Positions 1 to 9,442 of a stretch of 64,000 nt of DNA are shown here, in pieces. Within the stretch, counting starts at the first letter, position 1, and every line of letters starts with the position of its first letter. Below the pieces are notes generated by a model. That model saw nothing but the letters and a program-made list of their open reading frames with translations. It was not told the origin of the DNA and searched no databases. Source of the stretch: Anaerolineales bacterium UBA6055 (GTDB lineage Bacteria > Chloroflexota > Anaerolineae > Aggregatilineales > Phototrophicaceae); NCBI GenBank assembly GCA_002428985.1, contig DIYL01000054.1:323104-387103 (forward strand), read 5' to 3'. The position numbers and the translations under genes were made by a program.

Positions 1-1635
1 ATCCCCTGCAATTGTGAGGATTAATTGGTCAATTGGTAACTCGCTGGCGCGTGTCCATTGTCCGACTAGCTCTCTAAATTCCAATAACTGTTGATGTAAA
101 GCAGCGTTATCTTCTGTTGGCGCATGATCCTCAAGCCAATCGGTCACACGTGGTGCGACATAATCTTCAACGTTTCGGATTTTCTTGAGTTCCTTCATTA
201 CAGATGCAATGCCAACTGCTGCCTCTGGATCATCTCGATAGTCGCGCATCCATACTTGATATACACCTGATAACCGTGAGGCATCTTTAGGGTCTGCCAG
301 ATAAGTTAAGATGCGTGTCAAAGACCCTACCACTGCACGTGTTGATGATGTGCTATTGAGATTTTCGACATAGGCAATTTCCCGTTCCCGTAACATAGAC
401 ACAATTTCTGATCCGCGTGTGTTACGTGGTACAAGAATCGCAACAGTTTGATCAGGGTTGTCCTCTAACCATCGACGTGCCGATTCGATCACAGTCAGAG
501 CTTCTTGCGTTGGGTTAAATGTTTCAGGATAAAAAATTACACCACGTACGTTATCTGGTGGATTCGGCTGAGGGTCACCTTTGGGTGTTGGTTGAATAAA
601 CGGTTTCGTCAGCGGAGTCTTTTCACGAATTGCATCATATGGATGTTTGAGCGACCACTTAATAAGATAATTTGCTAACTTTTGAATGCTTCGGGTACTC
701 CGTCCGGAGTTTGGCAACTCACGTCCAATGACATCATTAGACTGAATAAACTCACGTAAATATGCTGGATTCGCAGTTGTAAAGGTTTCAAAAATTGCTT
801 GATTCGGATCTCCGACTCGCACCCAGTTACCATCATCCCCTGCCAACAACCGTAAAATATCTTCTTGCAATTTACTACTATCCTGCGCTTCATCCTCCAA
901 GATGTAAACCCATTTTTTTTGTAATGACTCGAGATACCCTTCATCTTGACGTAACACTTGCAATGCCAATCGAATCAAATCTTGAAAATCAACTGCCCCG
1001 CGATATGACAGTCCACGTTCGTAGTCTGCAAAAATATCGACACACATCTCCGCCAACTTCAAATCGCCATCATAGTCCTTAAGTAATTTTCGGATGTCAT
1101 CTGGACGCAACAAATAATCTTTTGCCTGCCGTATAAAGACACCCGCGACATCTGTCACGATGCGTTGCCAATGGTGATTACGATAATGCTGATTATCAAT
1201 ATACTCGCTAGCAAGATAATTATCTGCCGCCAATGGATGATTACGCACCCATGCCTCGGTAGCATCTTGTAGAATTTCGTTACTCTCGCGATCATCCACA
1301 ATCGTGAAGTTTTCGCCAACTTGCGCAACGGTCGGTTTTTGTCGGACAATGTCATTAGCTAGCCCATGTAATGTTCTCACCCGATACCCAAAGCCCGGTA
1401 ACAATCCACTTTCCTTGACATATTCGTTGACTTGCCGAGCAAAATTTGATACAGCCGAGTTGACTAGTGTGACAATCAAAATTTCTTGACCATCATCTAA
1501 GTCAGTGTTTGCAACCAGTTGCGCTGCGAGATAAGATAAAGTCGCAGTCTTACCACTTCCAGGAACCGCTGCCACTCCCATCTTACCGCCTGTATAATCG
1601 AGGACTTCTTGTTGTTTTGGACGTGGCTTAAACAT
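1..1635 (-). CDS. UvrD/PcrA-like SF1 DNA helicase, C-terminus cut by window edge
   Basis: This is an ATP-dependent 3'-5' DNA translocase/helicase of the UvrD/Rep superfamily, probably acting in DNA repair or recombination. The first 545 codons lie in the window, in frame to base 1. I read the Q-motif-like start MFKPRPKQQEVLDYTGG, Walker A AAVPGSGKTA near residues 22-32, an intact motif II ILEDEAQD, and motif III-IV GDPNQAIF followed by the NSGRSTRSI block. The ATG at 1635 lies inside the last codons of the upstream helicase-like gene (8-bp overlap), so the two are translationally coupled. The 2A/2B domains continue beyond the window, so a C-terminal nuclease domain cannot be ruled out. Helicase identity is firm; the exact subfamily is not. 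Confidence 0.88.
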   Translation of the reverse strand, partial: MFKPRPKQQEVLDYTGGKMGVAAVPGSGKTATLSYLAAQLVANTDLDDGQEILIVTLVNSAVSNFARQVNEYVKESGLLPGFGYRVRTLHGLANDIVRQKPTVAQVGENFTIVDDRESNEILQDATEAWVRNHPLAADNYLASEYIDNQHYRNHHWQRIVTDVAGVFIRQAKDYLLRPDDIRKLLKDYDGDLKLAEMCVDIFADYERGLSYRGAVDFQDLIRLALQVLRQDEGYLESLQKKWVYILEDEAQDSSKLQEDILRLLAGDDGNWVRVGDPNQAIFETFTTANPAYLREFIQSNDVIGRELPNSGRSTRSIQKLANYLIKWSLKHPYDAIREKTPLTKPFIQPTPKGDPQPNPPDNVRGVIFYPETFNPTQEALTVIESARRWLEDNPDQTVAILVPRNTRGSEIVSMLREREIAYVENLNSTSSTRAVVGSLTRILTYLADPKDASRLSGVYQVWMRDYRDDPEAAVGIASVMKELKKIRNVEDYVAPRVTDWLEDHAPTEDNAALHQQLLEFRELVGQWTRASELPIDQLILTIAGD

Positions 1636-3727
1636 TGTCACTCTCCTGTGCTACACGCCTCAACATCCCTTGAATTGTGTCTAATAATAAACCGCGTTGT
1701 TCGTAACCACTTTCGCTAAGTTCGCTATAACCCAGGTAAACTGCTTGTCGACATCGGCGGGTTAATCCTAACACCAATCGACTCAAGGCTTCACGGTTTG
1801 TCCGTTGTTCATCTTCATCATCCCATGTCTCACCGAATTGCCATTGACGACTCAACACATAGGGATGTGTTAGTGGCTGATACAAACGACGTGACCACCC
1901 TTCACTACCGATATTCAACCAGAATTGATAATCTACTGGGCGGTTGTTAAGCAAAAACGTATAGGCGGGCGCGATCAGTACACTATCTTCAGTATCCATC
2001 GTCCAGTCGCGTAGATAAAAGTTAGCGATTACACCACGATCTACCATCTTGATGTATTCGTGAGATAAATCAATCTTGTTATCTTCATCACGCAAAAAAT
2101 CAAGTGCCCAACGGAAGTTTCGCGCCGAGTCAACTAAATTTGACGTCGTGCTAACCACCTCACTTGTTTGGAAGCCATAGCCTTCTTGGGAGAGCACTTC
2201 ACCAAAAATCTGCCGGAAGAAAATATCAATCGGCTCCGCAGATTCATTTTCAATATACTCATTCAGCCAATCGCGCAAATGATCAAACTTTTCGCCATAC
2301 TGAAATGTAATTCGATTTTGCATAGCATCATTGATATTTGCGAAGGGAAATAGCGTCCCCTTCCTATAGACTATGTCTGTCAGCAATTTTGCACGGATAA
2401 AATCAAGTCCATCAATTGTTGTCATCAATGCATAAGCTACGTCAAAATCTGTCGGTGGCATCCCCCATACCGGATGTGCAAGTCTTGCCAGTGTTAGCAA
2501 CGTTCGTGCTGCAGGTTCATCTTGTAGTGCTCGCGATGGTCGATGCGAACGGGCTTCAATATCTTGTGCTTTTAGCCCTTCCACCAATCCAAACCGTAAT
2601 GAATCGGATAAATATGGAGCAAGTACAACAATTTCATTTGGAGATACGCCATAATCATGAACCAGTGAAGCAATCTGCTCGACAATCCAGTCAATCATCT
2701 GGGGATGATAACGATGTGCTTCGGTAATTAATGCAGGGCGTGGACTTGGAAGACTCTCAAGCTGATAATCTTCACCCAAACGCACTGCTAAATTTAACCC
2801 AAGTGATTCAACTGAGTCGTCCATCACTAATGTTTCTGTGAACTGCTCTTGCATATCACATAACTCTTTCAAACGATAAGCATTATCACCATCAGCACCA
2901 AGAAACCGCCGAAAACCCGCACTTGAATCATATATAATAAAAGCGGATTCACATTCCTTTACCCAGTCCATCAAAATACGGTGTGATGCAGGGTTATCTT
3001 CTTCTATATTATCGACAATCAAATGCTTATATCGCCCTGTCAAATAATCGCGTGGTTGTGGTTTTGTCCATAGATGATTCAAAAACACATCCACTTGCAA
3101 AGAGAAATCAAGCAAATTATGATCAAAACAATATTGGCGGAATGCTTCGGCGCAGATTTGCGCATCATCATAAATATGTTGTTGTTCAACATCGCCACCT
3201 AATGCCGATTTTAATCGTTCTGAAATATCCTCCACTGGAAAACCAACAATGGCAGATTTATTGAGGTTATCAACAATCTGGCTATACAATCTTGCACGAT
3301 CAATGCGCACACTTGTAAAATAATCATGCTTATTAACGAGTGGTTCAATTTTGCGTGTCATAAAATATTGAACCAGTTCTAAACTAAGAAAATTCGGCAA
3401 GTCATCCGGCTTCTTAAATCCAGCTTCCTTAGAAACCAACAACCAAAACATCTCAACCGTTCTCAAAGCAAGGCTACCAATCGTATGAATTGTTACCTGC
3501 CCGCCACGTCGCGATGTATCAGCACGAAGTGCAGTGTAATATGGCTGTGCTAAGGTTTTTTGAGGGACATAAACTAGGATGGAATCGGTAGATACTCCAC
3601 TATCCAACAGATATAACAATCGTTGAACACCTGCTGTTGTTTTGCCAGAGCCTGCAATTCCTTCTAGCCAAATTTTTTTGTTGTTAGGTTGTTGAATAAG
3701 TGCCAATTGTTGTGCATTTAATTCCAT
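1628..3727 (-). CDS. UvrD/AddB-like P-loop protein, degenerate SF1 helicase partner
   Basis: This 699-residue P-loop NTPase is related to SF1 helicases and is the first gene of a two-gene unit with the UvrD-like protein. It has Walker A GIAGSGKTT at residues 23-31. The motif II position reads LIVDNIEED rather than the usual DExQD. A motif VI-like GLTRRCRQAVYLGYSE lies near the C-terminus. The layout recalls AddA/AddB or RecB/RecC pairs, where one subunit carries a decayed helicase core, but I see no PD-(D/E)XK nuclease or iron-sulphur cysteines at the end. The stop overlaps the next start by 8 bp. A role in end processing or repair is an inference; it could also be an active but divergent helicase. 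Confidence 0.7.
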   Translation of the reverse strand: MELNAQQLALIQQPNNKKIWLEGIAGSGKTTAGVQRLLYLLDSGVSTDSILVYVPQKTLAQPYYTALRADTSRRGGQVTIHTIGSLALRTVEMFWLLVSKEAGFKKPDDLPNFLSLELVQYFMTRKIEPLVNKHDYFTSVRIDRARLYSQIVDNLNKSAIVGFPVEDISERLKSALGGDVEQQHIYDDAQICAEAFRQYCFDHNLLDFSLQVDVFLNHLWTKPQPRDYLTGRYKHLIVDNIEEDNPASHRILMDWVKECESAFIIYDSSAGFRRFLGADGDNAYRLKELCDMQEQFTETLVMDDSVESLGLNLAVRLGEDYQLESLPSPRPALITEAHRYHPQMIDWIVEQIASLVHDYGVSPNEIVVLAPYLSDSLRFGLVEGLKAQDIEARSHRPSRALQDEPAARTLLTLARLAHPVWGMPPTDFDVAYALMTTIDGLDFIRAKLLTDIVYRKGTLFPFANINDAMQNRITFQYGEKFDHLRDWLNEYIENESAEPIDIFFRQIFGEVLSQEGYGFQTSEVVSTTSNLVDSARNFRWALDFLRDEDNKIDLSHEYIKMVDRGVIANFYLRDWTMDTEDSVLIAPAYTFLLNNRPVDYQFWLNIGSEGWSRRLYQPLTHPYVLSRQWQFGETWDDEDEQRTNREALSRLVLGLTRRCRQAVYLGYSELSESGYEQRGLLLDTIQGMLRRVAQESDNV

Positions 3728-3805
3728 TGGATTAACTTCATATTCTTCTGTTCTGCGTTATAATCACGCACGGACTAATGATCTTCATTATAGAACGAGA
3801 AACTC

Positions 3806-4579
3806 ATGAGCGCGATAACCTACCGTATTACCGATTCAATGGAAGACTTACAACAAGCCGAGCATTTACAACAAGTGGTGTGGGGAATGACACCAGAAGA
3901 TACATTAGGTGCCACAACAATGCGCTGGATGATACATATTGGCGGTTTACTCATCGGTGCGTGGGATGATGACAAAATGATCGGATTTTGTATTGCATCA
4001 GTCGGTAAGCGCGATAATCAATGGGTTCTATGGTCAGATATGGCAGGTATCCATCCAGATTACCAAGGGCAAGGGATTGGTTATTCACTTAAACAAAAAC
4101 AAAAAAGTTCGGCATATGAACAAGGCTACCCAGAAATCCGATGGACATTTGATCCCATGCGGAGCGGTAATGCAGCTTTCAATTTTCATAAATTAGGTGT
4201 CACAAGCTATCAATATCATAATGCATTTTATGGTGAAATGAGTGATGACATTAACCGTGGTCTACCAGCAGATCGCCTCGAAGCGATCTGGCGTACCAGC
4301 GAGGATACAATTAAATCGTTCGACCTCAACCCAACAAGTCTATTCGCAGTTAAAATTGATGGACTTAAGATTCAAGAACATCATGTTACGAGTCCGCAAG
4401 TAAAGATAGAAATTCCACTTGACCTTGATAAATTAAAAGCAGACCAACCTGCCCTTGCAAAAAAATGGCAACAAGCTATTCGAAATGCTTTTACATATTA
4501 TTTTAAAAGTGGCTATGCAGCAGTTGATTTCTGGCGAGATTCTGAAAAGTCTTGGTATATTTTGCATAAAATTTCCTGA
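3806..4579 (+). CDS. GNAT-family N-acetyltransferase (COG3375-like)
   Basis: A 257-residue protein with one GNAT fold, expected to transfer an acetyl group from acetyl-CoA to an unknown amine. The acetyl-CoA binding loop (motif A) is visible as GIHPDYQGQGIGYSLKQKQK near residues 81-100, followed by the RWTFDPMRSGNAAFNFHKLG block. That block is characteristic of the 'predicted GNAT superfamily' group, which is longer than ordinary GNATs because of its C-terminal half. It is divergent from the helicase pair (78-bp gap) and has a weak GAGAAA ribosome site 6-7 bases before the ATG. The substrate cannot be predicted. Confidence 0.85.
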   Translation: MSAITYRITDSMEDLQQAEHLQQVVWGMTPEDTLGATTMRWMIHIGGLLIGAWDDDKMIGFCIASVGKRDNQWVLWSDMAGIHPDYQGQGIGYSLKQKQKSSAYEQGYPEIRWTFDPMRSGNAAFNFHKLGVTSYQYHNAFYGEMSDDINRGLPADRLEAIWRTSEDTIKSFDLNPTSLFAVKIDGLKIQEHHVTSPQVKIEIPLDLDKLKADQPALAKKWQQAIRNAFTYYFKSGYAAVDFWRDSEKSWYILHKIS

Positions 4580-4866
4580 TCACTCAACGGCATTTGATTT
4601 TTTTAAGGAATTTAAACTGAGAGTAATTATAACTCTTCATACATGACTATACGAAACAAAACCTTTAAAGAACTGTTAACACCTACAAATATATGACCAA
4701 CTATAACCAATCACCATAAGGCATTCATAAATTAGCCTACCATACTACTAAATGACCTCTTTTAATTGGTACTATCGTCACTGGTGTATCACTTAATCAT
4801 TGTTAAAATAAGGGCGCAGTCCTTAACTGCAAATATCGTTTTTACTTTTTAAGGAGAAGTATACAA

Positions 4867-6600
4867 ATGAATAAAGTAACTCGTTTTGCTACCCTTAGCA
4901 TCATGCTGGTAGCATTAGTTGCGTTGGTACTCCCCATCAGCGCACAAGAAGGTGGCGGTGTGATTATTGAAGGACAAGCCGGTGGCGATCCAACTTTAAT
5001 CAATCCATTGCTATCTAACGACACTACATCCAGTCGTGTGGAAACATTTATCTACCCTAGCCTCGTTGGCGTTGATCCTTCAACTGCAACATTTGTCAAT
5101 GGACCATACGAAGATAGTATCGTCAATGGTTGGGAAATTAGTGAAGATGGCTTGACTTATACCTTTACCCTAAAAGAAGATATGTTCTGGACAGACGGTG
5201 AGCAAATCACAACTGATGATGTTATTGGCTCATGGGAAGTGATATCTTCTGATGCAGAAATTAGCCCACTGTCCTTTATTGTTGATCAAATTGATTCAGT
5301 TGAACAAATTGATGACTTCACCTTCTCTGTCACAATGACTGACACAGCATGCGATGCTATTGGTGATGCAATTGCTTCAATCGCGCCATATCCATCACAC
5401 ACAATCCCAGAAGATCTTGCAACCTTCCCTGATCAAGAATACAACCTCAATCCAACTGTAACCGCTGGTGTATTCAACTTCAGTGAATTCCTTCCAGCAC
5501 AATCTATCAGCTTGGTCGCAAACGATGCATATGCTGATGGCGAAGTACAAAGCGATGGTTGGATTTACTTGTCGGTTCCTGACTTAACAGTTGCTGTAGA
5601 ACGCTTCTTAGCAGGTGAATTGAGTGTTATTGATGGACCACAAGAATCAGCTCGTGAAGAAATCTATTCAGCAGCTGATGCTGGCGAAGTTAACGTTTAC
5701 ACCTATCCAGGTAACTCATGGGACTACCTTGCATTCAACCTTGCAGACCCAACTAACCCACAAAACGGTTACGATGAAGACGGTAACATCATTGACCAAG
5801 GTATTCACCCAATCTTTGGTAACACAGAAACTGGTAAAGAAGTTCGTCGCGCACTAAACCTTGCACTCAACATCGATGAAATCATCGAAGGTGCAACATT
5901 TGGTGAAGGTACCCGTATGCCATCCTACGCAGTTCCATCTTCATGGGCATATGATGACGAACTCGAAGCAATTCCATACGATCCAGAAATGGCAGCTGAA
6001 ATGCTTACAGAAGCAGGTTGGGTAAACAGTGATCCAGCAGACCCAACAAGCCTCCGTATTTGTGACGGTTGTGGTACAGCTGACGACGGTACAGAAATGG
6101 TCTTTAACTTGATGACCAACGAAGAAAATGCTCGCCGTACAGCAATCATCACCATTGCACAAGATCAATGGGCACAAATCGGCGTTCAAGCAGAAATTTC
6201 AACAATTGAATTCTTCACCATGCTTGACTTGATGGATGCACAAGAATGGGATGCTTACGTACTTGGTTGGCGTAACGGCTATCCAGATAGCCCAGATATG
6301 ACCCAAATCCTCACCCCAGCTGGTGATGTTGTTGGTAGCTCTTCAAACGCTGGTTCTTATGCAAACCCAGAATTCATCGAACTGAATGAACAAGCTCGTG
6401 CTTTGCCTGGCTGTGATATTGATGAACGTAGCGAAATTTATCACGAAATGCAACGTATTGCACAAGAAGATACACCATATATCTTTATGTTCGTTCGCAA
6501 TGGTTTCTATGCAACCCGTAGCACTGTAGATGGTTTCGATCCATTCCCATCACAACTTTACTGGAACATTGAAACATGGTCAGTACGTTCCGCTAACTAG
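4867..6600 (+). CDS. ABC transporter substrate-binding protein, SBP_bac_5 (peptide/nickel) family
   Basis: A 577-residue extracytoplasmic solute receptor for a Dpp/Opp-type importer. It has a signal peptide (basic MNKVTR, hydrophobic core, cleavage probably after PISA) and no lipobox cysteine, which is odd if the organism is monoderm. Family hallmarks are GWEISEDGLTYTFTLKEDMFWTDGE near residues 92-116 and the EVRRALNLALNIDEI helix near residue 325. An excellent AAGGAG site lies at 4851-4856, 10 bases before the ATG. Two permease genes follow; no ATPase genes are in the window. The ligand is unknown: oligopeptides are the default, but sugars are also carried by this family. Confidence 0.92.
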   Translation: MNKVTRFATLSIMLVALVALVLPISAQEGGGVIIEGQAGGDPTLINPLLSNDTTSSRVETFIYPSLVGVDPSTATFVNGPYEDSIVNGWEISEDGLTYTFTLKEDMFWTDGEQITTDDVIGSWEVISSDAEISPLSFIVDQIDSVEQIDDFTFSVTMTDTACDAIGDAIASIAPYPSHTIPEDLATFPDQEYNLNPTVTAGVFNFSEFLPAQSISLVANDAYADGEVQSDGWIYLSVPDLTVAVERFLAGELSVIDGPQESAREEIYSAADAGEVNVYTYPGNSWDYLAFNLADPTNPQNGYDEDGNIIDQGIHPIFGNTETGKEVRRALNLALNIDEIIEGATFGEGTRMPSYAVPSSWAYDDELEAIPYDPEMAAEMLTEAGWVNSDPADPTSLRICDGCGTADDGTEMVFNLMTNEENARRTAIITIAQDQWAQIGVQAEISTIEFFTMLDLMDAQEWDAYVLGWRNGYPDSPDMTQILTPAGDVVGSSSNAGSYANPEFIELNEQARALPGCDIDERSEIYHEMQRIAQEDTPYIFMFVRNGFYATRSTVDGFDPFPSQLYWNIETWSVRSAN

Positions 6601-6635
6601 TGCTTTTGCACTAATAATCTAATGCAATACCACAT

Positions 6636-6655
6636 CCCCCGACACTTGTCGGGGG
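6636..6655 (+). terminator. Stem-loop between substrate-binding protein and permease genes
   Basis: A perfect GC-rich hairpin: CCCCCGACA at 6636-6644 pairs with TGTCGGGGG at 6647-6655, with almost no loop. No T-tract follows, so it is more likely an mRNA-stabilising or processing structure than a full terminator. A hairpin here commonly lets the binding protein be made in excess over the permeases. That role is inferred. Confidence 0.6.
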
Positions 6656-6691
6656 GTGTTCAGTTAATATGAACAGTCTGGTGACGAAATT

Positions 6692-7819
6692 ATGATTAAA
6701 TATATAGTTCGGCGACTCTTACAAGCAATACCCACATTATTTGGTATCTCAGTCCTATCTTATATGCTGATGTTGGCAGCACCCGGTGGTCCAGTTGCAG
6801 CCCTAACATTTGCACCTAATATTACACCTGCCGAGCGAGAAGCTCTTGCAGAGCGTCTAGGCGTCAATGATCCGCCGTTTGTACAATATCTGCGCTGGCT
6901 AGCTGGTGACGATTGGATGCGGTGGGATAGTGACGGCGATGGACTATCTGACGGTTCCTTCTTAATCCCACTGATGGGTACAGCCCGAGATAATAGATAT
7001 CAACCAATACTGGATGACAATGGTGAAGTTGTCATGGAGCCACTCCCACCTGGCACCAACTATGGTATTTTACGCGGAGACTTTGGACGTTCTTTCTATC
7101 AAGGGCGACGACAAGTACTCCCAATTATTTTAGAACGCCTTGGTCCGACGTTAGAACTTGGGGTTGCCTCACTCTTTATGGGATTAGCAATTGGTGTACC
7201 AATTGGTATTTTGGCAGCCGTTGGACGTGGTGGAATATTTGATAACTTCACGCGTGTTTCAGCAGTTGTTTTTAACGCCCTACCTGTATTTTGGCTTGGT
7301 CTGTTATTAATTTTGATATTTGGAGGTAATGGGCTTGATCTTTTGCCAATGGGCAACAGGTGTGAGGCGGTATTATCTGGTGGATGTCCTCCCATTTATC
7401 AGCGCTTAGAGTATCTGATACTACCAACCTTTACAATTGCCACAGGCGGTATTGCAGGGTTCTCGCGATTTATGCGTGCGTCGATGCTAGATGTCATCAG
7501 TCAAGATTATATGCGTACAGCAAAATCCAAAGGTCTGAGTTCACGAGCTGTATGGTTCCAACATGGTGCACGTAATGCATTGATCCCAATTGCAACCTTC
7601 CTCGGTCCAGCACTAACAGGTGTTCTAACAGGTGCAGCCATTACAGAAACAATCTTTGCTTGGCCCGGTTTAGGACGTTTGGTTGTCAACTCTGTGACAC
7701 AGCAAGACTACCCCATTGTTATGGCAACTACGATGTTTGTCGCCATTTTAACCATCTTGGGTTATATCCTATCCGATATTATGTATGCGTGGATTGACCC
7801 ACGTATCCGTCTAAGCTAA
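6692..7819 (+). CDS. ABC transporter permease, DppB/OppB type
   Basis: A 375-residue inner-membrane permease of the BPD_transp_1 family. It starts with the usual first membrane segment, IKYIVRRLLQAIPTLFGISV, and carries the ATPase-contact EAA loop near residues 250-290 (DYMRTAKSKGLSSRAVWFQH). It ends with the family signature WIDPRIRLS. It is longer than most DppB proteins (about 310-340) because of an 80-residue hydrophilic stretch after the first membrane segment, roughly residues 60-135 (DWMRWDSDGDGLSDG and onward). It lies 91 bp after the binding-protein gene and 16 bp before its permease partner. Confidence 0.92.
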   Translation: MIKYIVRRLLQAIPTLFGISVLSYMLMLAAPGGPVAALTFAPNITPAEREALAERLGVNDPPFVQYLRWLAGDDWMRWDSDGDGLSDGSFLIPLMGTARDNRYQPILDDNGEVVMEPLPPGTNYGILRGDFGRSFYQGRRQVLPIILERLGPTLELGVASLFMGLAIGVPIGILAAVGRGGIFDNFTRVSAVVFNALPVFWLGLLLILIFGGNGLDLLPMGNRCEAVLSGGCPPIYQRLEYLILPTFTIATGGIAGFSRFMRASMLDVISQDYMRTAKSKGLSSRAVWFQHGARNALIPIATFLGPALTGVLTGAAITETIFAWPGLGRLVVNSVTQQDYPIVMATTMFVAILTILGYILSDIMYAWIDPRIRLS

Positions 7820-7835
7820 ACAGGGAGAGACAATC

Positions 7836-9209
7836 ATGGCAATGAACGACAAAGTTGCACAAATGAGCCCAGATGAACAGGAAGAAATTGTTAGTCGCTC
7901 TCTTCTTGATAAAGCACTTCTGCGCTTACGTAGAGATACATTAACACTCATCGCAGGGGGTACAATTTTACTTATCACCCTACTCGCGCTGGGTGCAGAC
8001 TTTATCAGTTACAACATTTTACCAAATGTTGACTTCACCAAGACAGTCATTCGAGACGCGTTTGTCCCTATGTTCTCGTACGGTTATGGTCCAAATCAAC
8101 AACTTGATGTCCGTATCGACGAACAAATTGACCCAATGACACTAGCAGTTGGTCAGACGACAATTAATTTGGAATTCAATATACCTGAAGGATATACCTA
8201 TAACAACAAACGCGCGGCAACTATAGCTGTATTAATAGCCGAAGAAGCCAACGAAGATGTTGTTACTGACAGTAAGCGTGACTTACAGGTAAAAATGGAG
8301 CGCATTTCAAGTGATAATCTAACGCTTGGCACATACTCGCTCTCTGTACCAATGAATGTTGTTGCAGGTGAAACAACTATCGAGATCGAAACAAAGACGT
8401 CATACTGTGAAGTCGAACGCGATAATGTCTGCTTCAACAATGACATTACCTATATTGTTCCGATTACTGTAGCCGACTCGGCAACGACAACCAATATTGA
8501 CTTCAGCCGTACAGTGCACACACCTGAAAAGACACATTTTTATCCACTTGGTGCTGACGATTTAGGGCGCGACCAACTTGCACGTCTGCTGTATGCAGGT
8601 CGGATTTCCCTAAAAATTGGTTTCCTGGCGGGTTTCTTGTCAATTATCATTGGGATTAGTCTCGGCGTACTAACAGGTTATTTTGGCGGCATCGTTGATG
8701 ATATTACCATTTGGTTGATTTCGACAATCAATTCGATTCCATTTTTCTTCACGATCTTGATTGTAGCGGCAATTCTCAGTCCTGATGAAAACAGCTTAAT
8801 ATTAGTCTTAGGTTTCCTCGGATGGACAGGAACGACACGTCTAGTACGAGGTGAAACAATTTCATTACGAGAACGCGAGTACATTGTCAGTGCACGCGCT
8901 ATGGGAGCATCAAACTTCCGTATTATGTCACGTCATATTTTGCCCAACTTGATTTCAGTCATTGTGATTAACTTGGCAATTGATATTGGTGTTCTGATTC
9001 TGATTGAAGCTAGCTTGAGCTTCCTAGCAGTTGGGGTCAAACCACCAACACCAACTTGGGGTAATATGTTGACGAACTCGCAACAGTTCTTCCGCTTCGG
9101 CCCCCATCTTGTATTTTGGCCCGGCTTTATGATCTTCATCACGGTACTGTGCCTATATGTTCTTGGGGATGGTATTCGTGACGCATTTGACCCAACAATC
9201 AACGACTAA
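7836..9209 (+). CDS. ABC transporter permease, DppC/OppC type, with large extracytoplasmic insert
   Basis: A 457-residue permease forming the heterodimer with the preceding gene. The N-terminal cytoplasmic stretch and first membrane segment (about residues 36-60) are followed by about 160 hydrophilic residues rich in beta-type sequence. The standard DppC hallmark YPLGADDLGRDQLARLLYAG then appears near residue 233. The EAA loop (YIVSARAMGASNFRIMSRHI) and the C-terminal GDGIRDAFDPT are normal. Typical DppC proteins are about 280-310 residues, so the insert is a true addition. It may form an extra domain outside the membrane beside the binding protein; this is inferred. Confidence 0.92.
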   Translation: MAMNDKVAQMSPDEQEEIVSRSLLDKALLRLRRDTLTLIAGGTILLITLLALGADFISYNILPNVDFTKTVIRDAFVPMFSYGYGPNQQLDVRIDEQIDPMTLAVGQTTINLEFNIPEGYTYNNKRAATIAVLIAEEANEDVVTDSKRDLQVKMERISSDNLTLGTYSLSVPMNVVAGETTIEIETKTSYCEVERDNVCFNNDITYIVPITVADSATTTNIDFSRTVHTPEKTHFYPLGADDLGRDQLARLLYAGRISLKIGFLAGFLSIIIGISLGVLTGYFGGIVDDITIWLISTINSIPFFFTILIVAAILSPDENSLILVLGFLGWTGTTRLVRGETISLREREYIVSARAMGASNFRIMSRHILPNLISVIVINLAIDIGVLILIEASLSFLAVGVKPPTPTWGNMLTNSQQFFRFGPHLVFWPGFMIFITVLCLYVLGDGIRDAFDPTIND

Positions 9210-9229
9210 TCACTAAATTCTATCACCTC

Positions 9230-9262
9230 AAAAGCGGATACACATTTTGTATCCGCTTTTTG
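9230..9262 (+). terminator. Rho-independent terminator of the first ABC importer operon
   Basis: A perfect 13-bp stem, AAAAGCGGATACA at 9230-9242 with TGTATCCGCTTTT at 9248-9260, has a 5-base loop, an A-tract on the left and a T-tract on the right. It sits 20 bp after the permease stop and could work in both directions. Confidence 0.92.
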
Positions 9263-9442
9263 ATTTGTTGACTAATTGGTTGTTTCGTTATTAAAGTGTT
9301 ACAATGATGTCTTCTTTATTCTTATATGTAACTAACGGTCAACATTTATTCTTATACTATTACTTAATAAAATCATCATCTGTCGATATGTAATCTGCTC
9401 GACACAAACTACCTATGAGAAATCAACTTTAAAGGTCACTCT

